DNA of 64,000 nucleotides from positions 1 through 64,000 of the forward strand of contig JAUXQH010000147.1 of the NCBI GenBank assembly GCA_030685065.1, read 5' to 3'. Numbering within the stretch: the first letter of the stretch is position 1; each line of letters starts with the position of its first letter. Origin of the DNA: Pseudomonadota bacterium (GTDB lineage Bacteria; Myxococcota_A; UBA796; SXON01). Positions 16,704 to 24,639 of this stretch are shown piece after piece. A model generated the notes under the pieces. That model was not told where the DNA came from. It made no database searches and saw nothing but the letters and a program-made list of their open reading frames with translations. Both the position numbers and the translations under genes were made by a program.

Positions 16704-18850
16704 CGGCGTGCCCGGCGCGCTGGACCGTGTCGGGCATGACCTGCGCGGCGTGCGCCGGCCGCCTCGAGCGCGTGGTCGGTCGCGTCGACGGCGTCGAGCA
16801 GGCGCGGGTCGACTTCGCCACCGGCATGCTGACCTTCGAGGGCTCTGCCACCGAGGACGCAATTCGCGCCTCGGTGCTCCGGGCGGGGTTCGGCGCGCAG
16901 CCGGTCGCGGCGCCCGGATCGGCCGACGGGGCCGAGGCGGGTGCGCGCACCGATCTGATCCGGGCCGCCGTCGCCGCCGCCTTCGGCATGCAGAGCATGA
17001 TGGTGGGGATCGCGCTCGCGTCGCCGGGGTTCCCCACGGCGCTCGTGACCCCGGTCGGGGTGGCGGCGGGGCTGCTCTCCGGCCCGGCCGTGCTCTGGGC
17101 GGGCGCGCCGCTGCTGCGCGCCACCGTCGCCTCGCTGCGGAGCGGGAGCTTCGGCGTGGACGGCCTCGTGGGGCTCGGCGCGACGCTCACGTGGCTCGCG
17201 TCCTGGCTCGCGGTGCTCGACGGTCGGACCGAGGTGTGGTTCGACACCGCGGCGATGCTCGTCGGGCTGCACGTCGGCGGGCGGGTCATCGAAGGGCGGG
17301 TGCGGCGGCGGGCCACGAGCGCGGTGCGCGCGCTGCTCACCCTCGCGCCCGTCCGCGCGACGCGGGAGGACGGCCGCGGCGGCGTGGAGGAGGTCGGAGT
17401 GTCGGCCCTGCGCGTCGGCGATCGGGTCCACGTGCTGCCCGCGACGCGCATCCCGGTGGATGGCATCGTGTGTCTGGGGCGTTCGGCGGTGGACCGCGCG
17501 CTGCTCACCGGCGAGCCCACGCCCGAAGTCGTCGGCCCGGGCTCGCTCGTCGAGGCGGGCACGCTCAACGGCGAGGGCGCCCTGGTCGTCGAGACCGTGG
17601 CGGCCGAGGGGCGGCGCCGCATCGACACCATCGCCGCGGCGGTCGAGCGCTCGCTCGCGCGGCGGCCGGACGTGGTGCGGCTGGCCGATCGGGTCGCGAC
17701 GGTGCTCGTGCCGGTGATCGGCACGGTGGCCGCGGCGACGGGGGGCTGGCAGCTCGCGCGCGGAGGGAGCGTCGCCGACGCGCTCGTTGCGGCCGCGACG
17801 GTCATCGTCGTGACCTGCCCCTGCGCGCTGACCCTCGCCGCGCCCGTCGCCGTCGCGGCCGCCGCCGGCACCGCCGCCGAGCGCGGCGTCATCTTCCGCG
17901 ACGCGGACGCGCTCGATCGGCTCGCGACGGCGACCGCCGTGTGGTTCGACAAGACCGGGACGCTCACCGAGGGGGCGCTCTCCGTGCGCCACGTCGCGCT
18001 CGCGGAGGGGGAGCCGGCCGCGGCGGTGTTGGCGCGGGGCGCCGCGCTCGCGGCCGCGTCTCCGCATCCGGCCGCCCGCGCCGTGGCGCGGCAGCATCCG
18101 GGGACCATGCCGGCCGCGGGCGCCTGGATCGTCCCCGGTGACGGCGTCGAGGCGGAGATCGAGGGGCGGCGGTGGCGCCTCGGCCGCCCGGGGTGGGCGG
18201 CGGCGGCAGCGCCGTCCGACGAGCCCGCGCTCGATCTGGGGCGAGACGGGGTCCTCGTCGCCCGCTTCACCCTCTCGGATCGGGTCCTCCCCGACGCGGG
18301 CGCGACCGTGGCGCGGCTCCAGGCGCTCGGGCTGGGCGTGCGCGTCCTGTCGGGAGATGGCAGCCGCATGGTCCGCGAGGTGGCCGACGCGCTCGCGATC
18401 CCCGACGCCGACGGCGGCCTGTCGCCCGAGGCCAAGGCGGCCGCGATCGAGGCCGCCGCGCACGCGGGCCAGCGCGTCGCCTTCGTCGGGGACGGCATCA
18501 ACGACGCCATCGCGCAGAGCGCCGCCTGGGTCGGGGTGGCGCCCGCCGGCGCGGTCGACGTGGCCGCCGCCTCCGCGGGGGTGCTCCTCCTGCGCGAGGG
18601 GCTGGCCACGCTCCCGGACGCGGTGATCCTGGCGCGCGCGGCGCGCCGCGTCATCCGGCAGAACCTCGCCTGGGCGCTCGTCTACAACGTCGTCGCCATC
18701 CCGTTCGCCGCGCTCGGCCTGGCGACCCCGCTCGTCGCGGCCGCGGCGATGACCGCCAGCTCGCTCACCGTGACCTTCAACGCCGCGCGCCTGCTCCGCG
18801 CCGCTGGCACACCTCTTGCTAATCCAACGTTGTCCCAGGAGTCCGTATGA
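16700..18850 (+). CDS. Copper-translocating P1B-type ATPase (CcoI/CopA-like)
   Basis: The protein has 716 residues from a GTG overlapping the upstream stop. It has an N-terminal heavy-metal-associated domain (SGMTCAACAGRLE, metal-binding C15/C18), about eight membrane helices, the transport motif CPCALTLA (about residue 372), the phosphorylated Asp in DKTGTLTEG (about 416), the SPHPAARAV motif and the hinge GDGINDA (about 597). In cbb3 operons the ATPase CcoI (FixI) supplies copper for CuB of CcoN; position here after the oxidase genes supports that role rather than general copper detoxification. The last bases of the gene hold a sigma-54 promoter for the downstream gene. Confidence 0.93.
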   Translation: MTACPARWTVSGMTCAACAGRLERVVGRVDGVEQARVDFATGMLTFEGSATEDAIRASVLRAGFGAQPVAAPGSADGAEAGARTDLIRAAVAAAFGMQSMMVGIALASPGFPTALVTPVGVAAGLLSGPAVLWAGAPLLRATVASLRSGSFGVDGLVGLGATLTWLASWLAVLDGRTEVWFDTAAMLVGLHVGGRVIEGRVRRRATSAVRALLTLAPVRATREDGRGGVEEVGVSALRVGDRVHVLPATRIPVDGIVCLGRSAVDRALLTGEPTPEVVGPGSLVEAGTLNGEGALVVETVAAEGRRRIDTIAAAVERSLARRPDVVRLADRVATVLVPVIGTVAAATGGWQLARGGSVADALVAAATVIVVTCPCALTLAAPVAVAAAAGTAAERGVIFRDADALDRLATATAVWFDKTGTLTEGALSVRHVALAEGEPAAAVLARGAALAAASPHPAARAVARQHPGTMPAAGAWIVPGDGVEAEIEGRRWRLGRPGWAAAAAPSDEPALDLGRDGVLVARFTLSDRVLPDAGATVARLQALGLGVRVLSGDGSRMVREVADALAIPDADGGLSPEAKAAAIEAAAHAGQRVAFVGDGINDAIAQSAAWVGVAPAGAVDVAAASAGVLLLREGLATLPDAVILARAARRVIRQNLAWALVYNVVAIPFAALGLATPLVAAAAMTASSLTVTFNAARLLRAAGTPLANPTLSQESV
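18805..18819 (+). promoter_or_regulatory. Sigma-54 (-24/-12) promoter inside the 3' end of the ATPase gene
   Basis: TGGCAC-ACCTC-TTGC fits the RpoN consensus exactly and lies 27 bp before the ATG of the universal stress protein gene. It is embedded in the last codons of the ATPase gene, so it gives the stress-protein gene its own start within the operon. No copy of the TTTGAAACG motif is visible nearby. Confidence 0.7.
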
Positions 18851-19386
18851 ACATCCGTACCATCCTCGTCCCCGTCGACTTCTCCACCTGCTCCCTCCTC
18901 GTCACCCGGCAGGCGGCCGGACTCGCGGCGCGCCTGGGCGCCCGCGTGGTCGTGATGCACGTCTCCGAGCTGCCCGGAGACCTCGCGCAGGGCGCGCACG
19001 TGCGGCCCGACGGGGTCGACCGGACCGCGGCCGAGTACCTCACCGCCGATGCCCGCGAGCGGCTCGCGTTGTTCGTCTCGGCGGCCCGCGAGGTCGGGGC
19101 CGCGGCGGAGATCGAGGTGAGGATCGGCCCCGTCGTCCCCACGATCCTGGCCGCCGCCGATGCGCTCGCGGCCGACCTGATCGTCATCGGTACGCACGGC
19201 CGCACGGGCTTGGCTCGGATGGTCCTCGGGAGCGTAGCCGAGGGCGTGGCGCACAAGGCGCACGTGCCGGTCATGCTCGTGCGCCGGGAGTCCCGGCCCG
19301 AGTGCGCCCGCCAGAGCTGCGAGTGGTGTCCGCACGAGGGGCGGAGCCCGGCCGAGGAGAAGCTGGCGGGCGAGTCGCAGGGGTAG
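18847..19386 (+). CDS. Universal stress protein with a cysteine-rich tail
   Basis: The protein has 179 residues. The Usp fold spans residues 1-~150: ILVPVDFSTCS at the start, the ATP-binding signature GTHGRTGLARMVLGSVAE, and VPVMLVRRES at the end. Beyond the domain is an unusual tail with ECARQSCEWCPHEG (three Cys and a His), which could bind a metal or react with sulfur. It starts at an ATG overlapping the ATPase stop and has its own sigma-54 promoter. Usp proteins often accompany cbb3 genes in micro-aerobic regulons. Function beyond ATP binding is unknown. Confidence 0.88.
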   Translation: MNIRTILVPVDFSTCSLLVTRQAAGLAARLGARVVVMHVSELPGDLAQGAHVRPDGVDRTAAEYLTADARERLALFVSAAREVGAAAEIEVRIGPVVPTILAAADALAADLIVIGTHGRTGLARMVLGSVAEGVAHKAHVPVMLVRRESRPECARQSCEWCPHEGRSPAEEKLAGESQG

Positions 19387-19441
19387 CCAGCTCGGGGCGA
19401 GGGCTACGACACATCAGAACATCACCCGGAGTCCGCCGAAC

Positions 19442-20029
19442 ATGTGGGACCAGCGCTACGCCGAGCCCGAGCTCGCCTACGGCTCGGAGCCGAACGATTT
19501 TCTGCGCGCGATGGCGGTGCACATCCCGCCCGGGCCCGTGTTGTGCCTCGCCGAGGGGCAGGGCCGCAACGCGGTGTGGCTCGCCGAGCAGGGCCGCGAG
19601 GTCACCGCCCTCGACGCCTCGCCCGTCGGGATGGAGCGCGCCCGCGACCTCGCGAGGGTTCGGGGCGTGCCGCTCGAGACGACCGTGGCCGACCTCGCGA
19701 CCTGGGAGGGCCCGCTCGGCCACTGGGCGGGCATCGTCGCCATCTTCGCCCACTTCCCGGCCCCCGTGCGGGAGCGGGTGCATCGCGCGATCCCAGGCTG
19801 GCTGCGACCCGGCGGCGTGCTGATCGTCGAGGCGTACCGGCCCGAGCAGCTCGACCGCGGGACCGGGGGCCCTCGAGATCCGAAGCTCCTGTACTCCGTG
19901 GAGCAGCTCGGGATCGACTTCGGCGGGCTGGCGATCGAGAGACTCGAGCCGGTCGATCGCGACGTGCACGAGGGGCGCTACCACACCGGCTCCGGCGCCG
20001 TGGTCCAGTGCCTCGCCCGGCGGCGCTGA
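19442..20029 (+). CDS. Class I SAM-dependent methyltransferase (TehB/thiopurine methyltransferase-like)
   Basis: The protein has 195 residues with a Rossmann methyltransferase core: MWDQRYAEPELAYGSEPNDFL, a SAM-binding loop VLCLAEGQGRNAVWLAEQG, ALDASPVGMERA, and the late LRPGGVLIVEAY. The WDxRY...YG.epN.fL start and AEGxGRNAVWLA loop are typical of the TehB/TPMT-like group, which methylates chalcogen or thiol compounds (tellurite, selenite, sulfide, thiols). In this sulfur island, thiol or sulfide methylation is a reasonable guess, but the substrate is not proven. It lies 55 bp after the Usp gene, in the same direction. Confidence 0.85.
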   Translation: MWDQRYAEPELAYGSEPNDFLRAMAVHIPPGPVLCLAEGQGRNAVWLAEQGREVTALDASPVGMERARDLARVRGVPLETTVADLATWEGPLGHWAGIVAIFAHFPAPVRERVHRAIPGWLRPGGVLIVEAYRPEQLDRGTGGPRDPKLLYSVEQLGIDFGGLAIERLEPVDRDVHEGRYHTGSGAVVQCLARRR

Positions 20030-20073
20030 CTCCTCCGCCGATACGTCGACGGTCCTGTTGCATCGCCCGTTCA

Positions 20074-20088
20074 TTTGAAACGAAACAG
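20074..20088. promoter_or_regulatory. Candidate upstream activator site B
   Basis: TTTGAAACGAAACAG repeats the motif found before the first sigma-54 promoter and sits about 57-71 bp upstream of the -24 element at 20145. A further GTGAAACGAG follows at 20098-20107. The shared sequence and enhancer-like distance suggest binding by the sigma-54 activator encoded at 10458-11795. Confidence 0.5.
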
Positions 20089-20144
20089 GCGGGGCGCGTG
20101 AAACGAGCCCACCGATCCACCGCGATCCAGGCGGATCGAGTCGG

Positions 20145-20159
20145 TGGCACGGGGCTTGC
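20145..20159 (+). promoter_or_regulatory. Sigma-54 (-24/-12) promoter of the persulfide dioxygenase operon
   Basis: TGGCAC-GGGGC-TTGC matches the RpoN consensus, including G after TGGCAC. It is 31 bp before the ATG of the MBL-fold dioxygenase gene, in a 160-bp gap after the methyltransferase gene. Confidence 0.8.
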
Positions 20160-20190
20160 TCTACCTCTCCTCGTCAACCAGGACTTCACG

Positions 20191-20892
20191 ATGATCTTCC
20201 GCCAGCTCTTCGAGCCCGCCTCCTCGACCTACACCTACCTGCTCGCCGACCCGGTCACCCGCCGCGCCGTCCTCGTCGACCCCGTGGTCGAGGAGGTCGA
20301 GACCTACGCGAAGCTCCTCGCCGAGCTCGACCTGACGCTCGTGTACACGCTGGAGACCCACGTGCACGCCGATCACGTCACGGCCGGCGCGGCGCTGCGC
20401 GAGCGTTTCGGCAGCAAGACGGTCGTGCATCACGACGGAGGCGCGGCGTGCGCGGACGTGCCGGTCACCCACGGCGACCACATCCGCGTGGACAGCATCG
20501 ACCTCGAGGTCCGCGCGACGCCGGGCCACACCAGCGGGTGCGTCGCCTATGTCGGCGCCGACCGCGTGTTCACCGGCGACGCCCTGCTCATCGGCGGCTG
20601 CGGTCGCACCGACTTCCAGCAGGGCGACGCCGGTCGGCTCTACGACAGCGTTCACGAGCAGATCTTCAGCCTCCCGCCCGACACGTTGGTGTACCCGGCC
20701 CACGACTACAAGGGCCGCACGATCTCCACCGTGAAGGAGGAGCTGGCGACCAACGCGCGGCTCGGCGGCGGCAAGACCAAGGCGGAGCTCGTCGAGATCA
20801 TGGCGAACCTGAAGCTCGCCTACCCGAAGCAGATCGACCGTGCCGTGCCGGCCAATCAACAGTGCGGTCGCGAGGCGATCCCGCAGGGCTGA
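20191..20892 (+). CDS. ETHE1-like persulfide dioxygenase (MBL fold)
   Basis: The protein has 233 residues. Metal-ligand motifs of the metallo-beta-lactamase fold are clear: THVHADH (H57, H59, D61, H62), ATPGHTSGCVAYV (H at about 112), VFTGDALLIGGCGRTDFQQG and the late PAHDYKGR. The sequence GCGRTDFQ(Q/G)G and YDSVHEQIFSLPPDTLVYP is specific for ETHE1/persulfide dioxygenases, mononuclear iron enzymes that oxidise glutathione persulfide to sulfite. It heads the second operon behind a sigma-54 promoter; its sulfite product could be exported by the TauE/SafE protein. Polysulfide-sensing FisR-type activators control such genes in other proteobacteria. Confidence 0.93.
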   Translation: MIFRQLFEPASSTYTYLLADPVTRRAVLVDPVVEEVETYAKLLAELDLTLVYTLETHVHADHVTAGAALRERFGSKTVVHHDGGAACADVPVTHGDHIRVDSIDLEVRATPGHTSGCVAYVGADRVFTGDALLIGGCGRTDFQQGDAGRLYDSVHEQIFSLPPDTLVYPAHDYKGRTISTVKEELATNARLGGGKTKAELVEIMANLKLAYPKQIDRAVPANQQCGREAIPQG

Positions 20893-20932
20893 GGGTCTGA
20901 CCGCAGAGATTCCGAACCGCTCCGGAGGCCCG

Positions 20933-21871
20933 ATGTCCACGTCTTCCTCGCAGTCTCGCTCGCCCATGGTCTGGCCGATGGCGACGTTGGCCCTGGCGCT
21001 CGCCGCCGGGGTCGGCGGTTGGGTGGTCGGCGGAAGCGGCACCACGCCGCCGGCCGCGGTGGCGCCGGTCGAAGCCGCCGCGACAGCCGGGGCTTCTACC
21101 GCCCCGCCGGTGCCGGAGAAGCCGAAGGCCTGGCCGCTCGAGGCGCCGGATCCCGCGACCATCCCCGAGGGGCCGGTCGGCGACGCCGTTCGGCGCGGGC
21201 AGGCCCTCGTCTCGCGCACGCGGGAAGAGCTGCCGGAGCACGTCGGGAACGGGCTCCATTGCACGAGCTGCCACCTCGAGGGCGGCACGGTCGCCAACGC
21301 AGGGCCGTGGATCGGCATCACGGGGGTGTTCCCGGAGTTCCGTACCCGGAACGCGAAGGTCAACGTCCTGCAGGACCGGGTGAACGACTGCTTCGAGCGC
21401 AGCATGGACGGCAAGCCGCTCCCGGCCGACAGCGAGGAGATGACCGCGATCGTGGCCTACATGACCTGGCTCTCCGAGGGCGTGCCGAGCGGGGTTCCCA
21501 TCGAAGGGCGCGGGTTCGCGCGGATCAAGGAGCCGCCCACGCCCGACCCGGAGCACGGAAAGGCGCTCTACGGGGAGAGGTGTGTCGCGTGCCATGGCGC
21601 CGAAGGGGCTGGGCTCGAGGGGCCGGACGCCGCCTACGTCTACCCGGCGCTCTGGGGAAACCGCTCGTTCAACATCGCCGCCGGCATGTCGCGGCTCGAC
21701 ACCGCCGCGGCGTTCGTCCGCTGGAACATGCCGCTCGGGCAAGGCGGCACGCTGACCGATCAGGAGGCCTACGACCTCGCCGCCTACTTCACCACCCAGC
21801 CCCGCCCGGACTTCGCCCGCAAGGGCGAGGATTGGCCCAACGGCGGGAAGCCGCGCGACGCGCGGTACTAG
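20933..21871 (+). CDS. Di-haem cytochrome c of the thiosulfate dehydrogenase (TsdA) family
   Basis: The protein has 312 residues, with an N-terminal anchor or signal (VWPMATLALALAAGVGGWVVG) and a Pro/Ala linker, so it acts in the periplasm. Domain 1 has NGLHCTSCHLEGG (haem Cys110/113, His114), then FPEFRTRN and DRVNDCFERSMDGKPLP, where C153 is in the place of the Cys ligand of the active-site haem in TsdA. Domain 2 has RCVACHGAEGAG (217-221) and WNMPLGQGG with a Met ligand. TsdA couples two thiosulfate to tetrathionate, giving electrons to cytochromes or oxidases. The gene follows the dioxygenase after 40 bp. Confidence 0.87.
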   Translation: MSTSSSQSRSPMVWPMATLALALAAGVGGWVVGGSGTTPPAAVAPVEAAATAGASTAPPVPEKPKAWPLEAPDPATIPEGPVGDAVRRGQALVSRTREELPEHVGNGLHCTSCHLEGGTVANAGPWIGITGVFPEFRTRNAKVNVLQDRVNDCFERSMDGKPLPADSEEMTAIVAYMTWLSEGVPSGVPIEGRGFARIKEPPTPDPEHGKALYGERCVACHGAEGAGLEGPDAAYVYPALWGNRSFNIAAGMSRLDTAAAFVRWNMPLGQGGTLTDQEAYDLAAYFTTQPRPDFARKGEDWPNGGKPRDARY

Positions 21872-21879
21872 GAGTCCCG

Positions 21880-23094
21880 ATGTTGTTTCTCGTCGCCACC
21901 GCCGCGGCCGCGGACTGGCTCCTCCTCCAGGGCACCGAGCCCGGGCCCGACCCCGTGGCGGTGCGCCCCTGGGGGTTCGTCCAGGCGCTCGGCGAGGGGA
22001 TCCCCTTCGGCGAGCCGGTCGTGGGGCTCACCAGCGAGTCCCTCGCCGCGTTCGAAGGAGAGCGCGCCAGCTTCAACCGCGTCGGCTCGGGCGACGCCAC
22101 CTGGGGGATCTCGCTGCGCCGCGCGCGCGCAGGCCTGCGGGGCGCGGTCCCGAAGACCGGCGGCAAGGTCGCCTGGCTCCTCGCCGCCGAATTCGGCGAC
22201 AACGGGCTCACCCGCGTGGATCCGGTGGTGCTCACCGACGCCTCGGTCACGTTCTCCTACCTCCCGGGCGCGCGGATCCGCGTCGGCCAGTTCAAGCTGC
22301 CGCTCGGAGAGGAGGCGCTGGAGATGAACCCGCTCGCCGCGGAGTTCGTCAACTTCTCGGCGGCGACGGGCCAGCTCCTCCTCGAGAACCCGAGCGCGGA
22401 CGGGGCCTACACCGCCGGCGCCAGCGGCTTTCGCGACCTCGGCGTGCAGGTGTTCGACACCTTCGCCGTCGGCCCCGGCACGGTCTCCTACGCCGTGATG
22501 CTCTCGAACGGCCGCATGGGCGCGCTCGAGCTCGACGACTCCAAGGACATCACCGCGCGCCTCGCCTGGGCGCCGTGGGTGGGGGGGGAGCCCGACGCCC
22601 CCCATCGCGACGAGGTCGGCGTCTACGGGTTCTGGCAGCAAGGGGAGCGCATGGTCGACGGCGAGGCGGTCGCCCGGGTACGGCGGGGCGGCGGGGCGCA
22701 GGTGGAGAAGGCCGGCTGGCACGCGCGCGTCGAGGTGATCCAGGGCTCGGGGGCGATCGAGGGCGGCGCCAACCCCCCGTTCCCAGGCCAGCCCGTGGTG
22801 GTCGCCGCGGAAGGGCAGGCCCTCGGCGGCTACGCCTACCTGCACTACGAGCGCGGCCTCCTCGGCGGCGGGCTGCGGTACGACGAGCTCTGGCGGCGCT
22901 ACGACTCCCCCGCGGACCTTCGCGTGTTCCGTACGGTCACCGCCGACGTCCAGGTCGAGATCACGCCCCGGGCCCGACTGATGCTCGACTACGAGCTGCG
23001 CTGGCTCGCGGCCCCCGAGGGCTCGACGGACGCGCAGGCCATCGCCGCGACCCTGGGCGACCGGGTGTCGCTCCAGGCGGCGGTGGTGTTCTGA
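21880..23094 (+). CDS. Outer-membrane porin-like protein (phosphate-selective porin O/P type)
   Basis: The protein has 404 residues. A short hydrophobic signal (MLFLVATAAAA) precedes a long series of amphipathic strands and ends with a terminal Phe (AAVVF), typical of beta-barrels. The core VAWLLAAEFGDNG, TFSYLPGARIRVGQFKLPLGEEALE and DLGVQVFDTF resembles OprO/OprP-type porins (GqfK.Pfg.E). The start (ATG 21880) overlaps the expected ribosome site GGAG eight bases upstream. In this operon it probably lets an anionic sulfur compound such as thiosulfate or tetrathionate cross the outer membrane; this is inferred from context. The next gene overlaps its stop (TGATG). Confidence 0.8.
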   Translation: MLFLVATAAAADWLLLQGTEPGPDPVAVRPWGFVQALGEGIPFGEPVVGLTSESLAAFEGERASFNRVGSGDATWGISLRRARAGLRGAVPKTGGKVAWLLAAEFGDNGLTRVDPVVLTDASVTFSYLPGARIRVGQFKLPLGEEALEMNPLAAEFVNFSAATGQLLLENPSADGAYTAGASGFRDLGVQVFDTFAVGPGTVSYAVMLSNGRMGALELDDSKDITARLAWAPWVGGEPDAPHRDEVGVYGFWQQGERMVDGEAVARVRRGGGAQVEKAGWHARVEVIQGSGAIEGGANPPFPGQPVVVAAEGQALGGYAYLHYERGLLGGGLRYDELWRRYDSPADLRVFRTVTADVQVEITPRARLMLDYELRWLAAPEGSTDAQAIAATLGDRVSLQAAVVF

Positions 23095-23876
23095 TGTGGA
23101 GCTACCCGCTCGTGCTGGCGCTGGCCTCGGCCGGCGTCGCCCTCCTGGAGCGGATCACGCCCGCGCGCCCGTCGCAACCTGCGCTGAGGCGGTGGCTGTG
23201 GAGCGACGCGATATACCTGGTGTTCAACGGACATTTTCTCGGCGTCGGGCTCGCGTGGGCGGCAGCCCGGACGGTCGATCCGCTGCTCGCGTCCCGGTTC
23301 GATCTCCACCTCGCGTCGGGCTGGTCGATCTGGGTCCAGGCCATCGTCGCGACCGTGGTGCTCGACTTCGCCCAGTGGACCATCCACAACCTGCTGCACC
23401 GGGTGCCCTGGCTCTGGGAGTTCCACAAGGTGCACCACTCGGTGCGCGACGGCGAGATGGACTGGATCGTCTCCTTCCGATTCCACTGGGCCGAGGTGGT
23501 CGTCTACAAGACGCTGCAGTACCTGCCGCTCGCCATCCTGGGCTTCTCCGGAGAGGCCTTGTTCTTCCATGCCGTGTTCGGCACCGTCGTGGGGCACCTG
23601 AACCACGCGAACCTGGACTGGGGGCACGGGGTGTGGCGGTACGTCCTGAACAGCCCGCGAATGCACCTGTGGCATCACGACGCGGACAGCCCCCGCGCCC
23701 GCAATTTCGGAATCATCTTCTCGCTGTGGGATTGGTTGTTCGGGACCGCCTGGCTCCCGGACCACCCCCCTCGCCGGCTCGGCTTCGACGGCGAGCGAGC
23801 CCTCCCCCCCGACTTCTTCCGCCGCTCGTTGTGGCCCCTGGTCCGCGCGCCGCTTCCCCCTGGAGATCCGTCATGA
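23094..23876 (+). CDS. Sterol desaturase / fatty acid hydroxylase family membrane protein
   Basis: The protein has 260 residues with about four or five membrane helices. The eight-histidine di-iron motif of the family is complete: HNLLHRVPWLWEFHKVHHS, GHLNHAN and MHLWHHDAD. Family members oxygenate lipid chains. A di-iron lipid hydroxylase between a porin and a lipoprotein rhodanese is unexpected in a sulfur operon; it may remodel membrane lipid or use another substrate. Translation is coupled to the porin by TGATG overlap and to the rhodanese by ATGA overlap, so it belongs to the operon. A distant paralogue is encoded at 964-1728. Confidence 0.88.
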   Translation: MWSYPLVLALASAGVALLERITPARPSQPALRRWLWSDAIYLVFNGHFLGVGLAWAAARTVDPLLASRFDLHLASGWSIWVQAIVATVVLDFAQWTIHNLLHRVPWLWEFHKVHHSVRDGEMDWIVSFRFHWAEVVVYKTLQYLPLAILGFSGEALFFHAVFGTVVGHLNHANLDWGHGVWRYVLNSPRMHLWHHDADSPRARNFGIIFSLWDWLFGTAWLPDHPPRRLGFDGERALPPDFFRRSLWPLVRAPLPPGDPS

Positions 23877-24277
23877 TCCGTTCCCTGTTCGCCTCTCTCT
23901 GCGTCTTCCTCGGCGGGTGCGCCGACGCCGCTCCGCCGAGCGCCTCCGCCGGCGCGCCCGCCGCCACCGTACGCAACATCGACGTCGCGGCGCTCAAGGC
24001 GGACCTCGACCGCGCGGCGGTGCCGCTGCTCATCGACGTGCGGACGCCCGGCGAGTTCGCGGGCGGCCACGTGCCGAGCGCGAAGAACGTGCCGCTCGAT
24101 CAGCTCGAGGCGCGCATCGGCGAGCTCGGGTCCGCGGACGCCGAGGTGTACGTCGTCTGCCAGTCGGGCGCGCGTTCGGCTCGCGCCAGCGCCTCCCTCG
24201 CCGCCAAGGGGCTCCACCCCGTCAACATCACCGGCGGCACCAGCGCGTGGCGGACGGCTGGCTTCCCGGTGGAGTAG
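23873..24277 (+). CDS. Lipoprotein rhodanese (periplasmic sulfurtransferase)
   Basis: The protein has 134 residues. MIRSLFASLCVFLGGCADA is a lipoprotein signal with lipobox LGGC, so the mature protein is anchored at a membrane facing the periplasm. One rhodanese domain follows: LLIDVRTPGEFAGGHVPSAKNVPLDQL and the catalytic loop VCQSGARSARASA with the persulfide Cys. It is the exported counterpart of the cytoplasmic rhodanese at 11947-12315 and could shuttle sulfane sulfur between the thiosulfate enzyme and the importer. Translational overlap joins it to the preceding gene and a two-base gap to the next. Confidence 0.9.
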   Translation: MIRSLFASLCVFLGGCADAAPPSASAGAPAATVRNIDVAALKADLDRAAVPLLIDVRTPGEFAGGHVPSAKNVPLDQLEARIGELGSADAEVYVVCQSGARSARASASLAAKGLHPVNITGGTSAWRTAGFPVE

Positions 24278-24279
24278 CC

Positions 24280-24543
24280 ATGGAGACGCCGACGACGCCT
24301 CGCGCCCAACCTCGGTGGATCGGGCAGCTCCTGCCTCCCCTCCTGGCCTCGCTCACCCTGGGCCTCGCCCCCTTCACGCCCGAGCCGCACATCGTCGGCA
24401 AGGTGCTGTGGGTGGCGGGTGGCGCGCACGGGATGCAGGCGATGGACTGGGGGGATCTGGCGCTTCACGGCGCGCCGTGGATCTGGCTCGCGGGGACGAT
24501 CGTGCGGGTGGCGATGCGCAGCCGGCGGGCCCCGCCGCGGTGA
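24280..24543 (+). CDS. Small two-helix membrane protein
   Basis: The protein has 87 residues. It has LLPPLLASLTLGLAPFTPEPHIVGKVLWVAGG (partly shown) and a second segment, WGDLALHGAPWIWLAGTIV. Short proteins with 'LtLGLaPF.PEPH.vgKl' and 'D..DL.lHGaPW' are widespread in proteobacteria and are sometimes labelled 'RND transporter' without proof. It sits two bases after the lipoprotein rhodanese gene, so it is very probably in the operon. Function unknown; a stabilising partner of a neighbouring membrane protein is one option. Confidence 0.75.
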   Translation: METPTTPRAQPRWIGQLLPPLLASLTLGLAPFTPEPHIVGKVLWVAGGAHGMQAMDWGDLALHGAPWIWLAGTIVRVAMRSRRAPPR

Positions 24544-24639
24544 CACCGCGGCGCGGACTTGAAGGGTGCCGCGCGCGCGAACGGATACGGTGCGACAGGC
24601 CGTGCGCACAGGCGCAGGCGCCGCCCCGGGAGCCCCTGC

